Below are positions 25,280 through 36,830 of a stretch of DNA of 64,000 nucleotides, piece by piece (the first letter of the stretch is position 1; each line of letters opens with the position of its first letter). The stretch spans positions 35,316,576 through 35,380,575 of the forward strand of contig NC_053043.1 in assembly GCF_003473485.1 (NCBI RefSeq), read 5' to 3'. The notes beneath the pieces were generated by a model. That model searched no databases and was not told where the DNA came from. It was given only the letters and a program-made list of their open reading frames with translations. The DNA comes from Medicago truncatula. Lineage: Eukaryota; Streptophyta; Magnoliopsida; Fabales; Fabaceae. The position numbers and the translations under genes were made by a program.

Positions 25280-26440
25280 TAGAAAAAAATCAATTATAAT
25301 AAAAAACAGTAGTATAATACTATTCGAAATTGAATCACGTGTTTAACCACACTTCTATCATCATGTTTCAGAGATTTACATTTTTTGACAATTTTTTTAA
25401 GAGTTTTGACATACTAAACAACAAAGACACGGTATTCCAAATCCAATGACTAATCTTACATACCACCAAGCATCACTAATAGGCACACAAATGCTTTCAT
25501 AGTTCCAACATACTACACAACAACACATGGTATCATCCTCAATGACAAAGACTCTAATATGCAAGGGTTGATTGACTACATTAGCGACTCTGACCTGTGT
25601 TAGGAATTGACACAATATACATTTCAAATATCAATCATTGATTTCCTTACTCTACTCATTTTAGAGGCGCCAAATCAGAAGTAAATTGGATTCAATCTGT
25701 TTTTTGAATTTTTACAAATTCATAATAAAGGTAATCGGATATGCAGTACAATATGTTCGAGCTTTGAATAGGAATTCGGTGAATTGGGTAAAGATCAAAA
25801 AGAGCTAAAACTATGTTGCTGCTGTCACATCTTTTTGCGAAACTAAATTTTCAGCATGTTTAGTGGTTGATGAAATAATTCGGATATGAAGTCATGTTTA
25901 GTGGTTTTCAGCTTATGTACTTTGAGTCAGAGCTTGCTGCATCAAATTGTAACAGATTTCTGACTTGTTTTTCATGATTTGTATTGCAATTTTATCCATT
26001 TGATTGGTGTTTGTTTTTGCTTCTCTTTGGCACATATTGTTACTTCAAATGAATGTAATAACATATTTTTGTGTTTCTGAAGCATGGGTACTCCAAACAT
26101 GGTGGTGATGTACCCGTACCGGGTACGCACCCGAATTGGGTACGTGTACGGTACGAGTACCTTATGTACCAAGCCGTACACATGTTTACTTAGTTGATTC
26201 GTCGTGGTAGATGCAGCAAAAACGTACAGGCAGTGGAAAAATACCGAAAACTATTTTGCTTTTTTATTGTACTTCGATTCTCTCTCTTGCTTTTGATGAA
26301 AACGGTGGAGGTGGACAAAAAATGTAAATCTCTGAAACATGATGATAGAAGTGTGGTTAAACACGTGATTCAATTACGAATAGTATTATACTACTATTTT
26401 TTATTATAATTGATTTTTTTCTAACCCATGTTTTTACAAC
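25265..26440. repeat. Palindromic block of YqgF intron 1 sequence
   Basis: Bases 25265-25395 are the reverse complement of about 26320-26440, and the complementarity continues outward (24845-25265 against 26440-26890). The centre, 25400-26240, is the reverse complement of the intron 1 segment before exon 2 of copy A (27830-28680). The block recurs in direct orientation at about 46650-47830. Confidence 0.82.
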
Positions 26441-26849
26441 AACACTTGTATTAACTCACTTGGAAAATCTTTTTCTTGAGGTTTTAGATCAACGTACCCG
26501 TACTAGGTATGTTCCCCGTACCGGGTACCATACCTATGTATTATAGGTTTGTGTCATACTAACACGTGTCAGACATCTAATACGTTTTTTTGCAATATGA
26601 AGTGTCAGTGCTAATCCTAACATTTTACAACTGTGTTTACAAAATGGACAAACAAACCAAAAGATAGTACCAAATCACATCCCTAATTGATTAAAATTTT
26701 CAACTAAAACTAAAAAAACAACAGGGTAACAGTCATTTTGATCCCTGAATGTATAACGAGTAGCCACAATGACGATTACCCAGAAAAAAACAACAAAACA
26801 AACATAATAACATAGATTACAAAAAGCAAAAGAAAGTAAAAAGCGTTAC

Positions 26850-27098
26850 CGTTAAAGGGCGAAAAGTGAATCCTTTGCTGAGAGCAATGCCAGTACGAGC
26901 CATTCCCAAGTCGACACCAAGAGAGAACCCTCCTCTCCATTCTTCATCTTTCTTCCTCCGAAGCGCGTTTGGAGGAAGTTCTTCCAAAGTTAATGGTGTT
27001 TTTAGATTTTGGGTGGAATTTAATTTTGATAAAGATTGAATTTTTGCATGAATTGAAGGTGGAAATGAGTGGAAGAGTTTCAAGGGCTGCGTCCACAT
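26850..27098 (-). pseudogene. Inverted, open copy of YqgF-like exon 1 (copy C)
   Basis: This minus-strand exon starts with ATG at 27098 and runs 83 codons to a GT donor at 26849. It keeps the GVDLGMARTGIA motif that supplies the first catalytic Asp of YqgF-type nucleases. It lacks seven codons near the N-terminus present in copy B. It is followed on its own strand by intron 1 sequence but meets no exon 2, because its intron runs into an inverted copy at 25395. It is therefore an isolated exon lying antisense inside intron 1 of pseudogene A. Confidence 0.8.
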
Positions 27099-27139
27099 TA
27101 GAGGGAGAGAAATTGAGAAGAGCTTATGGATTAGATTAT

Positions 27140-27479
27140 GAGAACTGATAGCGACAATTTACTAAAGCCACGTCGCACTTCTTTCAATTAAAAAACTAGG
27201 CAATTAGAACGTTAAGTTGATAATGATATATCGAATCTACCAAGATTAACAAAAACACAAGAAAATGGATCAAAGCTCTAGCCTCCACCAAGAAAATGGA
27301 TCAAATGAGAAAGTGTTTCTGCCAGAATGTTTTTTTTTTTTTTTTTTTTTTATAAAATAAGAGTTAGAATATCCCCAACAGGCTGAGCCGGTTAACCAGT
27401 AAAAGAATGCCTGACGTGGGATGATAGATGAGCGAGTGCTTGATGGCGTGTGACAAAGTGACTGTAGCTAGCAGCGCTC
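27140..27479. mobile_element. Mutator-type MITE with perfect 9-bp target duplication
   Basis: A 340-bp element bounded by TTAGATTAT at 27131-27139 and 27480-27488. The ends are imperfect inverted repeats (GAGAACTGATAGCGACA against GAGCGCTGCTAGCTACA). It splits the 5' flank of inverted exon copy C; the uninterrupted sequence is present at the other copies. There is no coding frame. The 9-bp duplication and GAG start fit the Mutator superfamily. Confidence 0.82.
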
Positions 27480-28079
27480 TTAGATTATTTTGCACTTTTT
27501 CTATTTTCTTTTCAATTATTTTTGTTGAGAATTGTGATTTTTTTATTATTTTAATCACAAATTCACAATACAGTTGAGATTAAACCATTAAGTTGTCTCC
27601 ACTTAGTTGATAGAGATATTGTATGTTATATTTAAATTTGAAGGTTGAATCTCAAATATCTTATTTATTTATTTAATAAAAGTGAATTTGTAACCATCTT
27701 ACGATTGAGTTTGAACCGAAATGAAAAGGAAATCTCTATATGGAAGTTAAAGTTGTTGGCATTATCAAGATTTTATCATCTGATTTAAGTGTCTTTAGAT
27801 AAAAATGTGACATACTTAAAGTTTTTTTTTCCACTACATGTACGTTTTTGCTGCATCTACCACGACGAATCAACTAAGTAAACATGTGTACGGCTTGGTA
27901 CATAAGGTACTCGTACCGTACACGTACCCAATTCGGGTGCGTACCTGGTACGGGTACATCACCACCATGTTTGGAGTACCCATGCTTCAGAAACACAAAC
28001 ATATGCTATTACATTCATCTGAAGTAACAATATGTGCCAAAGAGAAGCAAAAACAAACACCAATCAAATGGATAAAATT

Positions 28080-31000
28080 GCAATACAAATCATGAAAAAC
28101 TAGCCAGAAATCTGTTACAATTTGATGCAGCAAGCTCTAGCTCAAAGTGCATAAGCTGAAAACCACTAAACATGACTTCATGTCCGAATTATTTCATCAA
28201 CCACTAAACATGCTGAAACTTTAGTTTCGCAAAAAGATGTGACAGCAGCAACATAGTTTTAGCTCTTTTTGATCTTTACCCAATTCAGCGAATTCCTATT
28301 CAAAGCTCGAACACATTGTACTGCATATCTGATTACCTTTATTATGAATTTGTAAAAATTCAAAAAACAGATTGAATCCAATTTACTTCTGATTTGGCGC
28401 CTCTAAAATGAGTAGAGTGAGGAAATCAATGATTGATATTTGAAATGTATATTGTGTCAATTCCAACACAGGTCGGAGTCGCTAATGTAGTCATTCGACC
28501 CTTGCATATTAGAGTCTTTGTCACCGAGGATGATATCATGTGTTGTTGTGTAGTATGTTGAAACTATGAAAGCATTTGTGTGCTTATTAGTGATGCTCGG
28601 TGGTATGTAAGTTTAGTCATTGGATTTGGAATACCGTGTCTTTGTTGTTTAGTATGTCAAAACTCTGAAAGAAATTGTGTTATTTGTGTTTCATCATCAG
28701 CCATCGATCCTTATAATCGTGTATTTACTTTAGGTTTTGAAACTGCGAGGACAAAAACTCGAGGTCCGGATAATGAACATCGCAGAAGAAGAGGTCTGGA
28801 TCTTTTGTCATGTGTGAGGCTTAAAATTCGGTTGATAAAGATCGGTTTTGTAACCTTAGAGATAACCAAGATGATATTGAATTATAGGAAGCTGATGAGT
28901 TTATAATTGGACTTTCAAAGTCTTCTGATGGAGAGGAAACGATACAGTCAAACATAGTTCGTTCTGTTGCTGGAAGGCTTGCTATTCGAGCTGCTGAGTG
29001 GTAATCCATTGTAATATAGTGTTGACAATATAAATTCTTTTATCTTTGTTTATAGATTCCAAAATAAGAAAATGAATAGAAAAGGGATGAATGGTTAATG
29101 TTCATTATATTCTGATCACAATTCACAAGCACATTCTTTAGTGTCAAATTTGTATATTATATTCTATTCTTTTCATTTTGCATACTGCTAAATGACGAGA
29201 ACCCAGATAAACCTCCAATAGTTCGCAAACATAAAAAGTGATCTGGGCTCTGTCTGGATAAAAGCTTAGTCAAGCACTTATAGCATAACCGTTTATCATC
29301 TAAAAGTTTACGCTATTTCTACAACAAAAGATAAAATAAAGGTGAATTGTTTTCATATAAGTTGTTTTCATGTGCTATTCTTTTCATTTTACATACTGCT
29401 AAATGACGAGAACCAAGATATTCCTCCAATAATTCACAAACATAGAAAGTGCTCTGGGCTCTGTCTGGATAAAAGCTTGGTTAAGCGCTTATAGCATAAC
29501 CGTTTATCATCTAAATGCTTACGATATTTCTACAACAAAAGATAAAATAAAGGTGAATTGTTTTCATATTAGATATAAGTTGCTTTCATATTATTTTGCC
29601 GTTCAAAAAAAAAAATTTGTTTTCATAAGCTATCCTGGAATGCCTATGGAAATAAATAGAAAATGGCTAATGAAGTTACCGAAAGGAAAATCAAGTTACT
29701 TAAAAACACAACTGATTGTTGGTCTTTCGTTACCGAAAGGAAAATCAAGTTTGGGCTCTGATGTTTATTTAGTATTTGGCAATAAATTTGAATATTATTT
29801 CTCGCACTTAATAGAGGTTGGTAAATTGATGTAATTATTTTGTATCACAATTTTTATTTCTATGTTATATCTCAACTCTAACTTCAGGGGTTGGAGAGTA
29901 TATCTACACGATGAATATGGGACGACAAATGCCGCCATAGATCGAATGATCAACATGTAAGTGCTTTTAAACTTATTTATTGTTTGTCTGTTTTGGATGA
30001 AATGGCACAGTTCATATACTACTTGGATCTTTTCCTGAAAGTGTCGTTTTATAACTCTGCAGAATTCGAATTTATCTTTTATATTTTATAAATTTAGAAT
30101 TACATATTGTAACAGTACTAAATGAGTAGGCAGAAATTGAAACCTGCATGGTCCATAATAAATGCTTATGAAGAAGTATGCATGTTTTTGGGTTACAAAA
30201 GAAGTATGCATGTTATTTCTGAATGTCTTGAGAAATATTTCATAAATTTATTTTAAATCGTTTAAAACCATTTTGGATATAAAGGTGTTTGCCTAGAAGA
30301 AAAGTGTTTTACCAACCCTCTCATCGGTGATCACTAGTCTCGGAGGAAATACTTGTATTTACCATGCTATCGACGCTATAGAGTGTGAAAGTCAAATTTA
30401 TATTAATACACACACAGACAAGAATCCTTTTGAAAGATTTCAAGAAACATTTGTATGGAATTTATTACTTTACTGTGGAATTGACACGCTTAAAACCCTT
30501 TCAGGGGCGTGAATAGGTCTCAGCAGAAGAAACAAGATGCCTATGCTGTCGTGATAAGTGTATTTGTGATATCATGTTTTTAGGGAAATTAACATTTTTG
30601 GAAAAAATAAAAAATAATGAGGAAGGGAGAAATTATAATTGATTAAAATGACGTTGATTTCCATTTTACAATGGTTTCTAAGGAGATTTGAATTTTGTTC
30701 CTTGAGGTTACGAGATCAAACTCTTAGCACTGAGTTGACATCTCATGGATGAAAATATATTTCATTTATTAAAAATAAAAGAATGTTTTAAGAATATATA
30801 TTTTCATGTTTTTCCTGTTTTGAAGTGCCAATGAGAAGAGAAGACAATTATGGAATGATCGTCATTTTTTTTTGTCTAGATGTTACTTGAGAGATATTTC
30901 TCCACATCAGGTCAGAAAGCTGAACTTGTTGTGCCCAAGAATCTTGAACTACAAGGAAAACTTAGAAGTGGTCCTCCTAGAGATGATGATTATTTCTCAG

Positions 31001-31620
31001 ACGAAGATTAATCACATAATAAAGGAGCTTGTACCATTCCATCATTCGTGTTTTCTAATTTCAAGTATGTGTGAGGAAGTTGCAAGAAAATGGAGGCATT
31101 CCAACAATTGTTAATCAACACAATGATTTGGTGTGTTTATATTTCCATTACAAAGCTTCAAATTTAAGGAAGTATGGGAAAAAATGTCAAAATGTGTTAG
31201 TTACCGTTTATTTTGATGTAATAGTAAAAATGGTAGATATTGCTAGGGTTGGTTATTGCAAAATCAACATCAGAATTTGTTTTAAGTTGAAGTTCTTTGT
31301 GAGTAATGCTAGTATTCAAGGGTCAATCAGCACAGTCCTACAAGGAGGGTCTTTTGTTGACAAAATCAATGGACGTTTTGTGACTGCAATGATAAATGGG
31401 TGTATTTAATTAGTTTAATTGAGTAACTTTCAATGTACAAAATTTCTGAATGTTTTTTCTTGCATTTTTTACCTTCATTATTCTCAGTTTGGACCAGGCG
31501 ATAAAGTAAAGTTTTGTAACGTACTCTATTCGAGATATTTTTGCAAACATTGTACAATTTACTTTTTTTAGGAGTATATAGTAAAATTACGTGGTACATG
31601 TATACTCTGCACTAAATTTA
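28080..31620 (+). repeat. Segmental duplication, left copy (YqgF exons 2-6)
   Basis: This block matches about 40100-43570 in direct orientation across exons, introns and 3' flank, mostly above 90 percent by eye. Differences include a 211-bp tandem duplication here (29164-29590), a ~220-bp segment after exon 6 found only here (about 31353-31570), and the lost exon 5 donor. Confidence 0.85.
29164..29590 (+). repeat. Tandem duplication, 211-bp period
   Basis: The unit opening CTATTCTTTTCATTTTGCAT at 29164 is repeated from 29375 with few changes. The equivalent site in copy B (about 41178-41350) has one unit. The unit contains GCTTATAGCATAACCG-type sequence seen in a dispersed legume repeat. Confidence 0.8.
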
Positions 31621-31755
31621 TAATTGTTAGCATCCGTTCAACTGGAAATGCCAAAATTGTTAGAGTAGACGCTTTCATTTAGGTTCAAACCCGAAACCTT
31701 GCTGTGTGTTTTTGTGATGTTTACCATTTCGTCTATTCAACACAAAAATATATTA

Positions 31756-31877
31756 CCTCCGTCCCAATATGTAAGAAAAAATGAATCAACATAAATTGAT
31801 GTATCTAGTAAATTTTTTGAACCAAATATATTAACTTTTATTGACCAATTTTTGCTTACATTTTGGGACGGAGGGAG
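31756..31877. mobile_element. Stowaway-type MITE (122 bp)
   Basis: Ends are CCTCCGTCCCAATATGTAAG and its inverse CTTACATTTTGGGACGGAGG with TA at the borders. These are the hallmark ends of Stowaway (Tc1/mariner-derived) MITEs. Confidence 0.85.
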
Positions 31878-33125
31878 TAATTGTCAGCAATATCTTCTTA
31901 AAAAATCATCTAGCAAATTTTCATCTCAATTTAAAGGGATATATCAATTTGGCTTCTAATTGTATGAAAAATAACAATATTCCATAAACAGTTTTTTTTT
32001 TTTTAGCAAATCCATAAAGAGCTTATACATTTTCTTTTGTTACAAAACAGCTTATACAATTGTTATGCCTGAACTTCAGAACCGAGTAAAATAAATGATT
32101 AAATTCGAATAATGTTATCCTTCACTAACAATCTCGCTTCATTGTCCCTCTTCAAAGTAAGAATTTTATACTGCTCACTTTTAACTATTTAGAAGTATGG
32201 GTAAGAATTTTAAGAAACGCTAACGATTTGATATTCGATTGAATATACGTATGTAAATGTCAATAATAAAATAAGAATGAATCTTATCCCACAAAATAAA
32301 AATTTACGAAACACTTTCATTTAAGGATAGCTCATTTTATGTTCTTATTTACATACTTAATTAGCTTTAGGTATACCTGCTACCGTAAAATAAATACACT
32401 GCTATCTTAGGCTATGTTATGAATTTCTTTTCTTTAAATCCTTAGAAATCAAATTTGATATAAGATTTACAGCGAGCACTTTCGCACCAAACTCGGATGG
32501 CTAGAGTATACTCTAATGCAATTATGATTGCATGTTGAAATATAGTTTAAACATGGAAACATGGCATTTCAAATCACATACACACACACACACACACACA
32601 CTTCATGTTTTGAGATTCACATTTATCTTCCAACATCATCTAGCAACGTACTTGAAACCAATAATGTGGTTCAAATTGAGACGATTTATCATGGCATAAT
32701 TCCGTTAGAGATCAATTCCAACCAACTTGTTCTACATTTGCTTTCACATTTCTACCGAAAGTAGTAAACCTGAAATAAACTTCCTTATGTTGTTATACAG
32801 AAACCTTGAGCCAGGGGCAATAATATAGTATCTCTACCGAACCTAGCATCTGATTTACAGGTTAACATAATTCAATATTTTTCCTCTTGCAAGACCCAAC
32901 ACCAATACAAAAAATATATTCATTCAACTAAGGTGGATCAACGAGCACCAAGAATCAACAATAGACCCAAAACATTAAGGTGTACATCTTGCTACCATGT
33001 ATAAAGATCAAGTATAGAAGTCGTTAAGAAAAATATATAACAGACCACATATAACAAACCACACACATCATGATAGATTGAAATTTAAGGGTGTGTTTGG
33101 TTTGTTTTCTGTTTTCTGCTACCAT
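31878..33125. other. No gene recognised; contains a CA microsatellite
   Basis: AT-rich intergenic sequence. A (CA)n run lies at about 32575-32601. A 67-codon frame at 32561-32764 begins in that run and is probably chance. Confidence 0.5.
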
Positions 33126-33144
33126 GTAATAATAATAATAATTG

Positions 33145-33189
<45 letters not shown>
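33126..33189. repeat. (ATT)n microsatellite
   Basis: A run of AAT/ATT triplets abuts the left end of the element at 33190 and resumes on its right side at about 33797-33820. Confidence 0.9.
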
Positions 33190-33796
33190 GGGTAATGCTA
33201 TCTAGTGCTCCCGGGGCACTAGTTAAGGAGTATTAAATGAACAAATTCCACTTATTTAACTTTAATTAAAGTAATAAATAAGGCAATTAATTAAAAGAAG
33301 AAAAATGTGTATTCAATACTCTACCAAATTTTCTATTTTGTGATACAAGCATGGAATCCTATTTTGTTTTCAAGAATATTTTGTAATTTTTACACATTTG
33401 ATGATGTTGTATTTGATATATTTTTTTGAGAGGTTGTATTTGATATTTTAATTGGTTGTGTTTTATCTTTGGAATTGTTAATTTATTTTTGATTTTATTT
33501 TAATTGAAAATGTTGCTAATTATGCATATGCTTCTGTGAATTGGTTTAAAAAAAATATGAGTCACAAAAAATTTACGGAAAGAAAAATTGGTTTGAGTAA
33601 AATCCACAAGAAGAATTTTTTTTGTTAAGAAATGAAAAGGATATAAAAATGTAAATATGAAATGGAAAGGATATATAAGAATTTTTTTATTTTAATTAGT
33701 TGCCTTATTTATCACTTTAATTAAAATAAAATAAATAAAATTTGTTCATTTATTACTCCTTAACCGGTGCCCCGGGGGCACCGGTTAGCAACACCC
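33190..33796. mobile_element. MITE with long inverted ends, probably Mutator-type (607 bp)
   Basis: The left end opens GGGTAATGCTATCTAGTGCT and the inverted right end opens GGGTGTTGCTAACCGGTGCC; the match extends about 60 bases and includes CCCGGGGCAC and GTTAAGGAGTA. It is flanked on both sides by TTATTATTA, consistent with a 9-bp duplication, although the flank is itself an ATT repeat. The inside is AT-rich and non-coding. Confidence 0.72.
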
Positions 33797-33805
33797 TTAT
33801 TATTA

Positions 33806-34742
33806 TTATTATTATTATAAAAAGGTTTTTTTGTAGTCATTAGTAAAATATATAGACTTAATTTTTATATAATGACTATTAGTTTGGTGACTTAACTAAT
33901 TTAGTTAATCAGTATGAGTTTGGTTCATAAACTTAATTTTTTTTAATTAAATTAACAAATATATAACAGTGGATTGGATCTAATTTTTTTTAAAATTAAA
34001 TTAGCTAATATAATTAAGAGACCTATTTAGGATCTAAGTTTTTTTAATAAAAAAATATCAACTATTTGTATTAATATATTGTCGTAAAATAATTTAACTA
34101 AATTTTATATTATACAGCGGATTGGGTTGAAATTATTTATCAGAGTCATCATTATATAAGATATATTATCGATTGGGTAAATTTTTTGGAAATGATCAAA
34201 ATTTGATTGTACTTTTGGAGTAAAGTACATAGGTATATTGGTTAGTGTATTTGATATGATTATTTCATATATAGTGTTAAAATATATTGGAAGTATAAAT
34301 GATTGGTGAAATCCTAATGATTATGTATTTGAAATAGAACCAAGTAATTAGAGTGTGGTTTGTACAATATATCATAACATAGGAAAACACGCTAATATCA
34401 AATATTATAAACAAAAAAATAACTTTGCACACAAATTAATCAATCTACTACCATTAAACTCTTATTATATATGAATCACAAAAATTATTTATAGAATAAA
34501 TTTAAAAGATAATTTTGTTTATAAAAGTGATTTGTTTTTTTGAATGGAATGAGTGTAATTTTTTACAACTTATAATTTGATAGAGAAGAAGTACGACGTT
34601 AAGAACAATCTTTTGATAATCCCTATTAAAAAATCTTTTTTGACCAATTTTATTACCTCTCTCACCTTTTTTACAAAGTCATCCATTTTTTTTGTCTTTA
34701 CTACCGTCTCTCCCACCTGAAAACTGCCCAAGCATCACTAAT
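33806..34742 (+). repeat. 5' flank of YqgF-like gene, duplicated at 44955-45895
   Basis: About 930 bases from the ATT run to AAGCATCACTAAT match 44955-45895 closely in direct orientation. At 44955 the flank leads straight into exon copy E. Here a hAT-type element and about 1 kb of other sequence separate it from exon 1 of copy B. No gene is contained. Confidence 0.82.
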
Positions 34743-35750
34743 TAGGGCTGGACATCGGTCGGGTTCGGTCGGAATTCGGTCCGAGAACCCCAAACCGAAA
34801 GGTAACCGCGGTTGGTAGAATAGAGTCCGTTTCCGCCCATTAGAAAGCTCGGTTACGGCGGTCGACGGGTTAGTCGGAATGCGGTTTATGCGGTCGGTGG
34901 TCACGGGTATGAAGGAAAAAAATCGCAAAACATCATGGATGCTAAATTTCAAAGTCCTTTACAAAAACTCTAAAATTTACCATTGATTAAGATTATCATC
35001 CAGTAGCAATATTCATACAAAATTACAAACAAAAATAAACTTCAAAACATTGAATTTCAACCTATACCACCAACATTTGATTCAAAAAAAATAAACTTAT
35101 ACAACAAACAAGAACATAAAAGATTGTGAATCTCATGTCAACTCTACTTGTGGCTGAAGATTATCTTCTTCTTTGTATCAAATGTTGAATCTTGTATAAA
35201 TCTACAAACTTTAATTGAGCAGATTTGATACAAAAGTTGCATTTATTTCTCTTCATTGAAGCAACAAAAGAATGGGTACGCATATGATAGAGTTTGGAGA
35301 AGAAAAGGAAGAACTGTGGTGAAGAAGGAAAACATGTAGGAGTTTGGAAGAGAGAAAGAAGAGAAGGGTAGTCTAGAAGAGAGAGAAGAGAAAAGTGGTT
35401 GTTGGGAAAATGATACTATGATATGTGAAAAGAATAAAGTCATGGGAAAAAGAAGTTTAAGCATGTGGGGTCTCAGTGTAGTGTAAAAAATTAATAACCT
35501 GACATTTTTCATCAGGATGGGACAATACATACAAGAAGTAATAATTAATAATTATCTATTCTATATTAGTCGGTCGGATTTGGATTGTCGTGGGTTTATA
35601 TTACCCAACCGCAACCGACCGTTAGTAACCATCCAAATCCGTTTTTGCTAATCCGAATTACCCGAGTGACCCGTTCAAACCGACCCGCTTGCATGCGGGT
35701 CATTCGAAACGGGCGGTTTGGACGGTTTTCTGAAATGTTGTCTAGCCCTA
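34743..35750. mobile_element. Non-autonomous hAT-type element with perfect 8-bp target duplication
   Basis: A 1008-bp element with ends TAGGGCTGGACA and TGTCTAGCCCTA, flanked by TCACTAAT at 34735-34742 and 35751-35758. Subterminal regions are rich in CGGTCGG/CCGACCG words in opposite orientation. The related flank at about 45880-45900 has one uninterrupted TCACTAAT, an empty site. No transposase frame is seen. An 8-bp duplication with TAGGG-type ends is typical of hAT. Confidence 0.87.
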
Positions 35751-35794
35751 TCACTAATCACTCTTTCCAATATTCAATGTCACATCACATTTAC

Positions 35795-36830
35795 TTTTGT
35801 AATTATTTCTTATTTTTTATTGTGAAAAGTCTCATTTATCTTTGGTACTATTCTCTCTCACGTAAGTCCATCAACCTCCCATCACTCTTTTTTAATTTTT
35901 ATCTATTCTCTTGTAAGTGAAGAGAGTAAGAGTTCTACCACTCACAATAGTTTGGGCCGGGTATAACAATAGATCAAGCCCAAATTAATAATAAACCCTA
36001 GTCTGTTTTGTATATTGTGTTCAACTCTCAATTTTCCTCATATGGCTGCCGCATCCTGTCTCCAACACAAAACCCTCATTTGTTAATTTTTTTCTCTCTC
36101 TTCAGGAATCAACCTGAGAAGCTCTCCTACTCCCTGTGTAAAATAAACCTAGCCGCTGAATCACTGCTCACGACCTCCTTAATCCATTTCCGATTGCCTC
36201 TGGCTAATCTTTGTCTATTTCTTCTCCTCCATCATTTTATTAAGTTTATTTTTATATTATATAAATTTGTAAACATCTCAACCAACACCTTCACAGCTAG
36301 ATCTCGGACAATATAGACAATATTTTGAAAAATCATCATCTTAAAAATCTCTTCTCCATCTCCTCTACAAAACCCACAAAAAAGATCTAAACTCGCAATT
36401 CCTTTTTTCCGGCCACCACCGGTGTTATTGTCTGAAAACTGGGTGTCTTCATCAAGGTCAAGTTCTCGACATCTTTCCATTTCATGTAACATCAACAAAC
36501 TACAGCAGCAACAACAGCAATCAAAAGATGGAATTTGATATGGTTGTAAGACTTGTTTGTAGATCAATGAATCTATTTTAACTTCTTTAGATCTGATACT
36601 AATGGTATTTTTTTGGTAATTCTTCTATTGAAATTTTGAGAAAAAAAATCCTTTTTCTTTTCCTGCAAATTCATTGAAGAATTCTTTTCAAGTTTTTTTT
36701 TTTTTAATCTCAACTCTATTGTAAATTTGTGATTAAAAAAATTCACAATTCTCAACAAGAATAATTGAAAAGAAAATAGAAAAAGTGCAAAATAATCTAA
36801 TCCATTAGCTCTTTTCAAGTTCTCTCTCTA
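35795..36830 (+). promoter_or_regulatory. Upstream region unique to the intact YqgF-like gene
   Basis: From about 35795 the flank of copy B departs from that of copy E. It carries TTGGGCCGG (about 35952), a site II-like GGCCCA on the other strand, and AAACCCTA (about 35995), a telo-box-like motif; both are typical of plant housekeeping promoters. A CT-rich transcribed-looking stretch follows. The last ~120 bases before the ATG match the leader of the other exon 1 copies. The role as promoter is inferred. Confidence 0.35.

Larger units (their letters stand above)
24786..31011 (+). pseudogene. YqgF-like pseudogene, copy A/D
   Basis: Equivalents of all six exons of the intact gene at 36831-43158 are in order. 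Exon 1 is at 24786-24874, but most of it, including the catalytic-Asp region, is replaced by a ~34-base LINE-derived piece containing a stop. Exon 2 is 28734-28793, exon 3 28888-29000, exon 4 29888-29956, exon 5 30505-30553 and exon 6 30880-31011. Exons 2-4 and 6 remain open and close to copy B. Exon 5 has lost its splice donor: the GT of copy B is AT here. Intron 1 holds about 2.4 kb of inverted material including a complete minus-strand exon 1 (copy C). The damaged exon 1, broken donor and inverted insert make a functional product unlikely. One substitution at the exon 3/4 junction turns Arg into Trp. Confidence 0.85.

Noticed and set aside
30872..31114. Alternative frame over YqgF-like exon 6
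   Set aside because: It is out of frame with the exon that encodes the conserved LLERYFS and LELQGKL sequence; the same shadow frame appears at 43019-43261.
31660..31740. Possible tRNA or SINE B box (GGTTCAAACCCG)
   Set aside because: No A box, cloverleaf or A tail could be found around it, and copy B has lost the match.
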